NCBI GenBank assembly: GCA_016783155.1
Contig: JADHXB010000005.1
Coordinates: 1-36,257 of the forward strand
From: Dehalococcoidia bacterium
GTDB taxonomy: Bacteria; Chloroflexota; Dehalococcoidia; GIF9; UBA5629
Direction of reading: 5' to 3'
Length of the DNA stretch: 36,257 nucleotides
Position 1 is the first letter of the stretch. Each line of letters opens with the position of its first letter. The notes beneath the pieces are model-generated. The model did not search any database and was not told the origin of the DNA. It saw only the letters and a program-made list of their open reading frames with translations. This document shows positions 8,560-16,942 of the stretch, one piece after another. The position numbers were made by a program, and so were the translations under genes.

Positions 8560-9770
8560 AAGGCGATGTGTATATCGCTAGCTCCACAGATAAGGAGGTG
8601 CTGGAAAAAGCTGAGTGTGGTGGTGTGGTTACCTCACTCCTTAAATTTGCTCTTGAGAGTAAAAGGGCTGACGCTGTTCTAGCTGTAAAAGCAAGAGATG
8701 GCAATAGGTATGACGGTACTCCTGTTTTAATCTCTCAGCCGGACAAGGTTATAGAGACTGCCGGAACCCTACATTGTACCTCGCCTAACATAGCGCGTTA
8801 TGTTAAGGAATATACTGATGGTGCCTCTGACCTGAAGATAGCGGTTGTTGTCAAACCATGTGATGCTAAGGCAATCATTGAGCTAGCCAAGAGAACTCAG
8901 GTCAAAATGGATAACTTGATCCTTATCGGTCTCAACTGCACTGGTACCCTGCCATCGGTCAAAGCCAAGAAGATGATGAAGGAGGTGTTTGGGATAGACC
9001 CGACAGACGTTGTCGCTGAAGATATTGACGATGACAGGTTGGTAATCACGCTAGCAGATGGAACACAAAAGGAGAAGACATTGATGGAGCTAGAGGAGCA
9101 AGAGTACGGAAGGAGAGAAAATTGCCGTAGGTGCGAGACGAACATCCCGACAATGGCAGACATCGCTTGTGGCAAATGGGGGACCTCTGATAAGGGCACA
9201 ACTTTTGTTGAGGCCTGTACAGAAAAGGGTGCCAACTTTATTGACGCTGCAATCTCAGCGGGCTGTATCAGTATAAGACAGCCCAACCCTGAGGCCGTAC
9301 AACTTAGAAGAAAGAAGGATGATGCCGCAATACAGTCTGCTAAGCAGTGGCAGGAGAGGGACTTCTCCAGCTTGAAACAGATGAGCAGTGACGAAAGGTT
9401 CGAATATTGGTTCGGGCAATTCGAACGTTGTATCAAATGCTATGGCTGCCGGGATGCCTGCCCGATATGCTACTGCAAGGACTGCAATTTAGAAGCAGAT
9501 AGAGGATTGGTTCCTCCAGGCGAAGTTCCGCCTGATATTATGTTCCCGATGGTACGGATTACCCATGTTATGGACTCCTGCGTTAACTGCGGGCAGTGCC
9601 AGGATGTCTGCGCCATGGAGCTCCCGCTGTCCCGCCTGATATTCATGTTGAATAGGGACCTGTATGACATCTTTAAATATGAGCCAGGAGTGGATATAGG
9701 TCAACTTCCTCCGCTAAGGACGGTCACGGAACAGGAGCTAAGTCTTAGTGGAGTCGACGTCGCTTTTTAA
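8556..9770 (+). CDS. FrhB/FdhB-like iron-sulfur flavoprotein (coenzyme F420 hydrogenase/dehydrogenase beta family)
   Basis: AECGGVVTSLLKFALES, VVKPCDAKAIIEL, ENCRRCETNIPTMADIACGKWG, CIKCYGCRDACPICYC, CVNCGQCQDVCAMELPL; ATGA overlap with fdhA. Confidence 0.88.
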   Translation: MKGDVYIASSTDKEVLEKAECGGVVTSLLKFALESKRADAVLAVKARDGNRYDGTPVLISQPDKVIETAGTLHCTSPNIARYVKEYTDGASDLKIAVVVKPCDAKAIIELAKRTQVKMDNLILIGLNCTGTLPSVKAKKMMKEVFGIDPTDVVAEDIDDDRLVITLADGTQKEKTLMELEEQEYGRRENCRRCETNIPTMADIACGKWGTSDKGTTFVEACTEKGANFIDAAISAGCISIRQPNPEAVQLRRKKDDAAIQSAKQWQERDFSSLKQMSSDERFEYWFGQFERCIKCYGCRDACPICYCKDCNLEADRGLVPPGEVPPDIMFPMVRITHVMDSCVNCGQCQDVCAMELPLSRLIFMLNRDLYDIFKYEPGVDIGQLPPLRTVTEQELSLSGVDVAF

Positions 9771-9806
9771 TTTCAGTTTCATGAGAACACATAAGGAGGT
9801 TTTTCT

Positions 9807-10523
9807 GTGCACGCTACAATTCAAAAGCCGATCGATGAGATTTCGGAGTATCTCAAGCCCGGAGAGCGAGTGTTTGTCGTTGGCTGCGGCAACTGTGCTG
9901 CAAAGTGTCACTCGGGAGGCGAAGTGGAGACTAAGGAAATGGCAGAGCGACTCAAGCAAAAGGGAGTACAGGTTGCGGGATGGGCCTGCACTGGTAGCGG
10001 AGTGAGCCTGTGCAAGCTCTCAGTAACGCAAAAGATGCTGAATGAAGACTATAAACGCGAGATCGAGCATACAGACTCTTTCCTCATTCTTGCCTGCGGT
10101 CAGGGAATTCATACTGTGATGGATGCCACTGACGGGGGAATGGTCCACCCCGGATGCGATACCATCTTCGGCGGTGAGACGGTGTCCGACGATTTTATCA
10201 CCGAGTACTGTTCCCTGTGCGGCGAGTGCATCGTGGAATACACCGGCGGACTGTGTCCGGTCACGCTCTGTGCTAAAAGCCTGCTCAATGGCCCTTGTGG
10301 AGGGGCCAAAAATGGAAAATGCGAGGTGGACAGAAACCGGGATTGCGGCTGGCAGCTAATTTATGAGCGGCTCAGGGCGCTAGGTCGCCTGGATGAGATG
10401 GACAAATACGTGATGCCTAAGAACAACTCCAGATGGGGCCGGCCGCGTTCGCTAACCATCGGTGAAGGAGAAGCAACCTTCAGGTCTCTCGCCGGCGACC
10501 GTAAGGTCGCCAGCCACGCCTAG
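9807..10523 (+). CDS. metV: MetV-like zinc/iron-sulfur protein (methylene-THF reductase-associated, C-terminal domain family)
   Basis: VGCGNCAAKCHSGGEVETKEMAERLKQKG...YCSLCGECIVEYTGGLCPVTLCAKSLLNGPCGGAKNGKCEV; adjacent to metF. Confidence 0.87.
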   Translation: MHATIQKPIDEISEYLKPGERVFVVGCGNCAAKCHSGGEVETKEMAERLKQKGVQVAGWACTGSGVSLCKLSVTQKMLNEDYKREIEHTDSFLILACGQGIHTVMDATDGGMVHPGCDTIFGGETVSDDFITEYCSLCGECIVEYTGGLCPVTLCAKSLLNGPCGGAKNGKCEVDRNRDCGWQLIYERLRALGRLDEMDKYVMPKNNSRWGRPRSLTIGEGEATFRSLAGDRKVASHA

Positions 10524-10548
10524 ATTACTGTCAATTTTTGAATAAGGA

Positions 10549-11469
10549 GTGAAAAAAGAGGTGAGCAAACTAAGACAGGCACTGGAAAGCGGAAAATTTG
10601 TGGTCACCGGAGAAATCGGGCCGCCCAAGGGTGTTGATTTGGGGAAATGCCTCCAGGACGCGGAGGTGTTGCGGAATCAGGTGACTGCCATCAACGTTAC
10701 CGACCTGCAAAGTGCGGTAATGCGGATTGGTTCACTGGCTGTTTCTGCCCGATTGGTTGAGCGAGGCCTGGAGCCAGTTTACCAGCTCACCTGCCGTGAC
10801 CGAAACCGGCTGGCGCTTCAGTCGGACCTGCTGAGTGCATGGGCATTAGGCATAGAGAATGTATTGTGTCTTACCGGCGATCACCCGGCATTAGGTGACC
10901 ATACTGAGGCGAAGCCGGTTTATGACCTCGATTCAGTGCAATTGCTCAAGGCAGCCAGCAGTCTGAACCAGGGGTATGATATGGCAGGTCACGAACTGGA
11001 AAGCGTACCCAGCTTCTTCCTGGGCGCAGTGGTGACGCCGGGCGCTGAGCCCCTGGAGCCACAGGTCATCAAGATGAAAAAGAAGCTCGAGGCTGGAGCC
11101 AGATTCTTCCAGACCCAGGCCGTTTACGAGCCGGAGAAATTTGAGCACTTTATGAATCAGGTACAGGGATTCAAGGTGCCCATTATAGCTGGAATCGTGG
11201 TACTCAAGAGCGCTGGCATGGCCAAGTTTATGAATTCAAATGTGGCCGGGATTAGTGTTCCAGAGAGCATAATCCGGGAGATGGAAGAGACGGAAAAGGA
11301 GAACCGCAAGAAGAAGGCAGTGGAAATTGCCTCGCGTATCATTCGGCAGGTGAAGCCATTCTGCCAGGGAGTCCACGTCATGCCGCTGGGATGGGATGAG
11401 CTTGTGCCGGAGATTATCAACGAAGCAGAGCTCGGTTTGAGGGTAAGAATACTGGGTGAGGAGGTGTAA
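10549..11469 (+). CDS. metF: Methylenetetrahydrofolate reductase
   Basis: FVVTGEIGPPKGVDLGKCL, LTCRDRNRLALQSDLLSAWALGIENVLCLTGDHP, GARFFQTQAVYEPEKFEHF; non-ATG start (10549 or GTG 10561). Confidence 0.92.
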   Translation: MKKEVSKLRQALESGKFVVTGEIGPPKGVDLGKCLQDAEVLRNQVTAINVTDLQSAVMRIGSLAVSARLVERGLEPVYQLTCRDRNRLALQSDLLSAWALGIENVLCLTGDHPALGDHTEAKPVYDLDSVQLLKAASSLNQGYDMAGHELESVPSFFLGAVVTPGAEPLEPQVIKMKKKLEAGARFFQTQAVYEPEKFEHFMNQVQGFKVPIIAGIVVLKSAGMAKFMNSNVAGISVPESIIREMEETEKENRKKKAVEIASRIIRQVKPFCQGVHVMPLGWDELVPEIINEAELGLRVRILGEEV

Positions 11470-11486
11470 CGCAAACGCACAAGGAT

Positions 11487-11876
11487 ATGTATAAGATTCT
11501 TCTCGTCGATGACGACCCGGACTTTGTTGCAGCAACGAAGACAGTTCTCGAGTCGAGGTCTGGCTATAAGGTTCTGACAGCCAGCGATGGCGTTTTTGGC
11601 CTGCTGATTGCCAAGGCTGAGAAACCTGACCTGATCATCTTGGATGTGATCATGCCCTTTGAGGATGGTTTCACAGCGGCGAGGCAACTGAAGGTTAATC
11701 CCGAGCTGAGCAAAATTCCGGTAATCATACTCACCAGTTTTTCACAGAGGATGGGTGAGACTGATGTCTCTGTGGCCCAGGGCATGGAGCTGGAGGCTGA
11801 AGATTACGTTGAAAAACCGGTCAGCCCCCAAGAACTGCTGCGAAGGGTAGACAAGCTGTTGAAAACAGAAAATTGA
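11487..11876 (+). CDS. Stand-alone response regulator receiver protein
   Basis: KILLVDDDPDFVAATKTVLE...PDLIILDVIMPFEDGF...VIILTSF...DYVEKPVSPQELL. Confidence 0.93.
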   Translation: MYKILLVDDDPDFVAATKTVLESRSGYKVLTASDGVFGLLIAKAEKPDLIILDVIMPFEDGFTAARQLKVNPELSKIPVIILTSFSQRMGETDVSVAQGMELEAEDYVEKPVSPQELLRRVDKLLKTEN

Positions 11877-11981
11877 CCGCTCTAATGGTCTAAAAGTGTA
11901 TCAGGATGCAGCCTAAGTGGCTCATAAAAACAGGTCGGACATCTGTTTTCGATAAAATAATCTAAGGAAAGTATATCACAA

Positions 11982-13325
11982 ATGAAAAAGCATGAGCTAC
12001 TAATTGTTGGTGGCAGCGCTGGAGGTATTCAGGCTGCTATTTGTGCCCAGAAGCATCACGGTCTGAAGGATATTGTTGTTATCCGCCCAGAGGTAAAGGC
12101 CATGGTTCCATGCGGTATCCCGTACATCTACGGTACACTAGGTGGGGTGGAAAAAAACATACTGCCCGACAAACTTTTAGGTGAAGCCAAACTCAAAGTC
12201 GGTGAGGTAATCTCCATCGACCGCAAGGGTAAGACAGTTACTCTTAAGAACGGCGAAGTCTTGGGCTATAACAAGTTGATACTTGCCACAGGTTCAAACC
12301 CTTTACAGCCCCCCATACCGGGCACAGACAAGAAGAATGTCTGGTTTGTGAAGAAGTACCCTGACTATCTCCAAGAGTTAGCGTTAGCCATGGACCAGGC
12401 TCGCCATATAGTTGTTATCGGTGGCGGCTTCATCGGGGTCGAATTTGCTGATGAGTGCCGCAAACGCGGTCATGAGGTCACTATAGTAGAACTACTGGAG
12501 CATTGTTTGCAGCTAGTTTGCACTGAAGAGCTGTGCATTCGAGCTGAGGAAGCCCTGAGGGAGAGGGGGGTGAAAGTCATAACCAGCAATGCTGTCAAGT
12601 CTATTGGTGGTAGTGACAAGGTGGAGTTTGTGAAGTTAGAAAGTGGCGAAGATATCAAATGCGATATGGTGATTATAGGTATCGGTGTGTTGCCTAACAC
12701 CAAGCTGGCTGAGGAGGCTGGCCTAAAGGTCGGTCCCACCCGCGGCATCGAGGTTGATGAATTCCAGAGGACTACCGATGGCAACATTTTTGCCGTCGGT
12801 GATTGCGCAGAAAAGTATTCATTCTTCAATGGTCAGCCGGTTCCTGTGCGGCTTGCCTCAGTGGCGACGCGCGAGGGGAAGATTGCTGCGGCTAACCTTT
12901 ACCTACCCCAGTGGCGAAACATCGGTACCGTGGGTATTTTCTCAACAGTCATCGGACAAACAGCCATCGCTATGGCTGGCCTCACCGATGCTCAAGCACA
13001 TAAGCTAGGTCATGACGTCGTGATAGGAGAGGCCGAAGCAGCGTCTAAGCATCCTGGAACCATGCCGGGTGCAGAGCCCATGAGGGTGAGGCTCATCTTC
13101 GACCGCAGGTCAGGAAAGATGCTGGGAGGGTGTGCTTGCTGCGCTATGACAGCTGGTGAAGTTGGCAATGTGATGGCAGTTGCTATAGTCAATGGGATGA
13201 CCATGGAGCAGGTAGCTATGTTCCCTATGGGGACTCATCCATGGCTTACCGCGTCCCCATTGAGTTATCAAATAACCGATGCAGCCAGCGATGCCTTGCA
13301 CAAGACTAAGAAAGTGGCAGTATAA
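11982..13325 (+). CDS. FAD-dependent pyridine nucleotide-disulfide oxidoreductase (NADH oxidase/CoA-disulfide reductase-like)
   Basis: LIVGGSAGGIQAA, AMVPCGIPYIYGTLG active-Cys region, VVIGGGFIGVEFADECRKRGHEVTIVE, TTDGNIFAVGDCAE. Confidence 0.9.
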   Translation: MKKHELLIVGGSAGGIQAAICAQKHHGLKDIVVIRPEVKAMVPCGIPYIYGTLGGVEKNILPDKLLGEAKLKVGEVISIDRKGKTVTLKNGEVLGYNKLILATGSNPLQPPIPGTDKKNVWFVKKYPDYLQELALAMDQARHIVVIGGGFIGVEFADECRKRGHEVTIVELLEHCLQLVCTEELCIRAEEALRERGVKVITSNAVKSIGGSDKVEFVKLESGEDIKCDMVIIGIGVLPNTKLAEEAGLKVGPTRGIEVDEFQRTTDGNIFAVGDCAEKYSFFNGQPVPVRLASVATREGKIAAANLYLPQWRNIGTVGIFSTVIGQTAIAMAGLTDAQAHKLGHDVVIGEAEAASKHPGTMPGAEPMRVRLIFDRRSGKMLGGCACCAMTAGEVGNVMAVAIVNGMTMEQVAMFPMGTHPWLTASPLSYQITDAASDALHKTKKVAV

Positions 13326-13662
13326 TGTTAAAAGATAGCGAGTCCTCGCTTCAGGCGACTCAGTTTGGAGCAGACCCGAAGAAGCTATCAATCTCGACTG
13401 CAATACTGTGCCAAAGCCTCGGAAGAAAGTAACTGTGGTTTCTGTTCGCTCACCTGCGAATGTTAAAACGCAAGGCCTGATGAAGGCGCTCACTTGCTGG
13501 TCTGGGGCACCATTGAGTAGAAGCGTGTCTTACCGTTTGTGTGAGGTTTTTGACAACGTGGTTAATCTCCGTAAAACACGAAGACTTGATTTGCTACCTT
13601 GAAATCAAACCTTTTGCGGACTGTCCAGAGGACTAAACGCAAGTTGAAACTGCCGGGAAGAG

Positions 13663-13682
13663 CCAGCAACTGACGTTGCTGG
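13663..13682 (+). other. Intergenic stem-loop CCAGCAAC-TGAC-GTTGCTGG
   Basis: Perfect 8-bp stem with 4-nt loop between 13325 and 13729; no clear T-run. Confidence 0.45.
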
Positions 13683-13728
13683 TTATTATCGAACAATAAA
13701 CTAATAGCGAACAGGAAACAGTCGCTTT

Positions 13729-14217
13729 ATGGTTGACAGAAAAGGGGGGAATAAGGTAGAATGGAAATTGAGAATGAGACGCAATCTCAAAGACAATCCG
13801 ATTCATGGTCATACACTAACAGCTCAACGACGTTTGCTCCTGGAATTGCTACGCGATGCTGATGGGCATATAGACGCTAAGGAGCTATATGGTCGCGCCA
13901 GTATGAGAGACGAGTCTATCAGTCTGGCGACGATATACCGTAGCCTTAATCTCTTCAAGCAGCTGGGGCTGGTTGCTGAGAGAAGGCTAGGCAAGGTTCG
14001 TTGCTGCTATGAGATGAAGCATTCGCCGGAGCACCAGCACCTGGTTTGCTACGGGTGTGGCAGAGTCATTGAATTTGAAAATCATCTCGTTGGGAAGTTG
14101 ATTGAGGCGGTGCGGCGTGAACACGGCTTTTATGTGACCAAAGCCGAGTTATACCTTGAGGGTTACTGTCCCGAGTGTGAGGAGAAAGAGGAAACAGGGC
14201 ACCATGATGATTGCTGA
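13729..14217 (+). CDS. Fur-family transcriptional regulator
   Basis: LTAQRRLLLELLRDADGHIDAKELYGRA...SLATIYRSLNLFKQLGLV...HLVCYGCGRVIEFEN...GYCPECE. Confidence 0.92.
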   Translation: MVDRKGGNKVEWKLRMRRNLKDNPIHGHTLTAQRRLLLELLRDADGHIDAKELYGRASMRDESISLATIYRSLNLFKQLGLVAERRLGKVRCCYEMKHSPEHQHLVCYGCGRVIEFENHLVGKLIEAVRREHGFYVTKAELYLEGYCPECEEKEETGHHDDC

Positions 14218-14226
14218 GGGGGTGCT

Positions 14227-14523
14227 ATGACAGATGGTCAGATTGATCGGCTATGTCGGGACTGGCTGCGCCAGAATTATGGTGAGAAGATTGCCTCGGA
14301 ATATGCACCACATTCGCTGTTGGTCTCTGACTTTAATTCTGCTGACTTAAATAACGCGTTGGAAGAATTGAGACAGGCTTTGTGTCTCGCTTTTTGTCCT
14401 GAGCAATCGTTCGGAAGCACAGGCTACTATGAGGTAAGGGAGAGGTTAGGATTGCCCGACGACAGGGTTCCTGTGCCAGATGTTTTCGTTAGGGCTTATG
14501 GCATTGACCGGTATGCAGAGTGA
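14227..14523 (+). CDS. Hypothetical protein (98 aa)
   Basis: Full ORF with GAGGGGG upstream, overlapping next CDS by 4 nt; no family recognised. Confidence 0.65.
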   Translation: MTDGQIDRLCRDWLRQNYGEKIASEYAPHSLLVSDFNSADLNNALEELRQALCLAFCPEQSFGSTGYYEVRERLGLPDDRVPVPDVFVRAYGIDRYAE

Positions 14524-14921
14524 AGAAGAACAATAGCCAAGTTGGTAGCGCCATGAAGGAGATTACAGACAAGGACTTTGAGAGGGAAGTGCTGAAATGT
14601 AAACTGCCTGTGTTCACCTGCTTTACTGCGGAGTGGTGCCGCTCTTGCTATCCAACATGTCTTCTGGCTGATGAACTAGTTAAGAGATATGGTGGCAGCG
14701 CGAAGTTCGTCAGGATGGACGTAGACAAAAGCCCCGAGGTGTCAGCTAGGTATCGTGTCATCGCCTTGCCCACGATACTCATATTTCGTGATTCTCAACC
14801 GGTGAAGAAACGCATTGGTTTTCAGGACCGAAAGTCATTAAAGCGCTTGTTGGACAGTGTGATTTCAGAAGAGAAGCCGCCGAGAAGTGGAGAGATATCT
14901 CAAACTGGACAAACCTCCTAG
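14520..14921 (+). CDS. Thioredoxin-fold protein (WCRSC)
   Basis: ITDKDFEREVLKCKLPVFTCFTAEWCRSCYPTCLLADELVKRY...KFVRMDVDKSPEVSARYRVIALPTILIF; likely start 14553. Confidence 0.85.
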   Translation: MKKNNSQVGSAMKEITDKDFEREVLKCKLPVFTCFTAEWCRSCYPTCLLADELVKRYGGSAKFVRMDVDKSPEVSARYRVIALPTILIFRDSQPVKKRIGFQDRKSLKRLLDSVISEEKPPRSGEISQTGQTS

Positions 14922-14939
14922 AGCTGAGACGAGGTATGC

Positions 14940-15233
14940 ATGATGGTCATAGAGCATCTAGACCAGGAAAATCTGGTTCGTCAAAGGATGGCTGAAGAGG
15001 AAAAGAGTCGACAGAGAGCGGACAAGGAGGGCAACAAGTGGACGAAGGTCTATTTTGGTAGCGGGGCACATTTCAGAAACTGGTTGAGCCAGGTTATTGA
15101 ACTAAAGGGAAAACAACATGTAATGGTAGAGGAAGCGGACCCCAGAGGATTTCGATGCTACGAAGAGAGTGGTGAAAAGATGTACCGAATTTGGGTAAGA
15201 GAAAATGCGGTACATCGAGGCGAATCGGGATGA
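14940..15233 (+). CDS. Hypothetical protein (97 aa)
   Basis: ORF between two thioredoxin genes; no family recognised. Confidence 0.55.
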   Translation: MMVIEHLDQENLVRQRMAEEEKSRQRADKEGNKWTKVYFGSGAHFRNWLSQVIELKGKQHVMVEEADPRGFRCYEESGEKMYRIWVRENAVHRGESG

Positions 15234-15311
15234 TGCAGCCCTGGCAGGCCGGTTGTATTCCCAAGTGCATCTTCGCAGTTGGCATGCTACATAAGTTAAG
15301 GAGGAAGAGAT

Positions 15312-15629
15312 ATGGTGATAGAAATCACAGACGAGAACTTTGAAGACGAGGTACTAAAGTCTAAGGTGCTTGTAGTGGTGGACTTCTGGGCGCCGTGGTG
15401 TGGCCCCTGCCTGATGATTGCCCCAATAACTGAGAAGTTGTCAAAGGAATATAAGGGCAAGGTCAAGTTCTGCAAGCTTAATGTGGATGAAAATCCACAA
15501 GCAGCTGGAAAATATCAGGTTATGAGTATACCGCTACTGTTATTTTTCGACAGCGGTCAGATAGTGGATGAGAGCCTTGGTGCTGTTCCCGAGAGCATGA
15601 TTCGACCGAAGGTTGAGGCGCTACTGTAG
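15312..15629 (+). CDS. trxA: Thioredoxin (WCGPC)
   Basis: VVDFWAPWCGPCLMIAPITEKLSKEYKGKVKFCKLNVDENPQAAGKYQVMSIPLLLFF; SD AGGAGGAAG. Confidence 0.95.
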   Translation: MVIEITDENFEDEVLKSKVLVVVDFWAPWCGPCLMIAPITEKLSKEYKGKVKFCKLNVDENPQAAGKYQVMSIPLLLFFDSGQIVDESLGAVPESMIRPKVEALL

Positions 15630-15670
15630 TCATATTTATTAAAGCAAAGGCATAGTTGATATGAAATGCG

Positions 15671-15991
15671 ATGGATGGGGATGTATCAGACATGGCCAGT
15701 TTTGAGGAGATAGACAAAGCGAGGAGATTATTGGGCCTAGAGGAATTCGCCAGCCTTAAGGAAATAAAACAGGCTTACAGAAAGAAGGCTTTTCTGTACC
15801 ATCCTGATAAGAGCGGCAGTGAAAATGCCCAGGGTGAAGAAATGATGAAGAGCCTAAATCAGTCATATAAGCTGCTAATGGAGTATTGTTATCGGTATAA
15901 GTATTCATTCAAGGAGGAGGACGTAGATAGAGCTTATCCGGATGATGCCTACGTGAGAAGATATGTGTATGGCTGGTTTGAAGGTATGTGA
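15671..15991 (+). CDS. J-domain protein
   Basis: ARRLLGLEEFASLKEIKQAYRKKAFLYHPDKSG with HPD; start may be downstream of 15671. Confidence 0.85.
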   Translation: MDGDVSDMASFEEIDKARRLLGLEEFASLKEIKQAYRKKAFLYHPDKSGSENAQGEEMMKSLNQSYKLLMEYCYRYKYSFKEEDVDRAYPDDAYVRRYVYGWFEGM

Positions 15992-16010
15992 GAACAAGGT
16001 GGGTAGAGCG

Positions 16011-16220
16011 ATGCCAAATCCGATAGCTATGATTGATTACCAAAGGTGCAACCCTGAAAAATGTGATAGCGGGGTATGTGCTGCCATGCTTGAGTGTCCG
16101 AACAAAGTGTTGAGACAAGAAGCTCCCTACGAGTTTCCTTTTTCGCGCCCGTCACGCTTCTGCCGAGGTTGTGCCAAATGTGTTCAAGTATGCCCACTTG
16201 AGGCGATCCGCATAGTATGA
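16011..16220 (+). CDS. Ferredoxin-like 4Fe-4S protein with divergent first cluster
   Basis: YQRCNPEKCDSGVCAAMLECPNKVL...FCRGCAKCVQVCPLEAIRIV; ATG 16011. Confidence 0.8.
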   Translation: MPNPIAMIDYQRCNPEKCDSGVCAAMLECPNKVLRQEAPYEFPFSRPSRFCRGCAKCVQVCPLEAIRIV

Positions 16221-16942
16221 ACCAGAATATAGAGGATATGAAGCAATACAGGAGCGCAATAATGGCAGACTGGAAAGAAGAGCTTTCGCCGATAGTAAGG
16301 GAAAAGCTGGCTAGAATCGGTGAGCTAACCCCGGAAGAAAAAGGAAGAACGAAGGAGCTAGAGAGATTGAATTCTCTGCTCACACACTTCTATAAAGGTT
16401 TTCTTAATGCCGGAGATTTATACCAGAGACTGAAAGAATTCCAAGAGCAAGGCAAACAATTCCTGTTGAAAGAAGCGCAAGCAAGATTAGAGAGTTCATT
16501 TAAGAGAAAAAAGGTCCCATTAAGGTTTGAGCAGGGAAGCGATGGCACATTAACTGTTAAATTCCTCGAGGAGAAGGAAATTGAAGAAAAGGCGGAAGAC
16601 TTAGTACTTGAATTGAGTTCCGATAACTTTGATGAAGCAATTAACAAGCATCCATTGTTAGTCATCGACTGCTGGGCGCCATGGTGCGCTCCGTGCCGGA
16701 TGGTAGCTCCTGTAATTGAGGAATTGGCTAGAGATTATCAGGGGAAAATTACCTTTGGTAAGCTAAATATTGATGAAAACCCAACCATAGCGATGAGATA
16801 TCAGATTATGTCCATCCCTACGCTTTTGATATTCAAAAACGGTCAGCTTGTTGAGCAGAAAATAGGAGCCATGCCAAGGACAGTGCTAGAACCTGAGTTA
16901 GCAAGGTATACCGAGTCGGAGGATGAAAAGGAGACGTCATGA
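16217..16942 (+). CDS. Thioredoxin (WCAPC) with about 130-aa charged N-terminal extension
   Basis: N-term KEELSPIVREKLARIGELTPEEKGRTKELERLNSLLTHFYKG; C-term VIDCWAPWCAPCRMVAPVIEEL...IMSIPTLLIF; 4-nt overlaps on both sides. Confidence 0.9.
   Translation: MNQNIEDMKQYRSAIMADWKEELSPIVREKLARIGELTPEEKGRTKELERLNSLLTHFYKGFLNAGDLYQRLKEFQEQGKQFLLKEAQARLESSFKRKKVPLRFEQGSDGTLTVKFLEEKEIEEKAEDLVLELSSDNFDEAINKHPLLVIDCWAPWCAPCRMVAPVIEELARDYQGKITFGKLNIDENPTIAMRYQIMSIPTLLIFKNGQLVEQKIGAMPRTVLEPELARYTESEDEKETS

Noticed and set aside
8897-9436. 179-aa minus-strand ORF
   Set aside because: Antisense to the clearly recognisable FrhB-like CDS; Ser-rich composition without a family.
11157-11687. 176-aa minus-strand ORF
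   Set aside because: Antisense to metF and the response regulator, both with strong motifs.
13110-13493. 127-aa minus-strand ORF
   Set aside because: Mostly antisense to the flavoprotein C-terminus; no recognisable domain.
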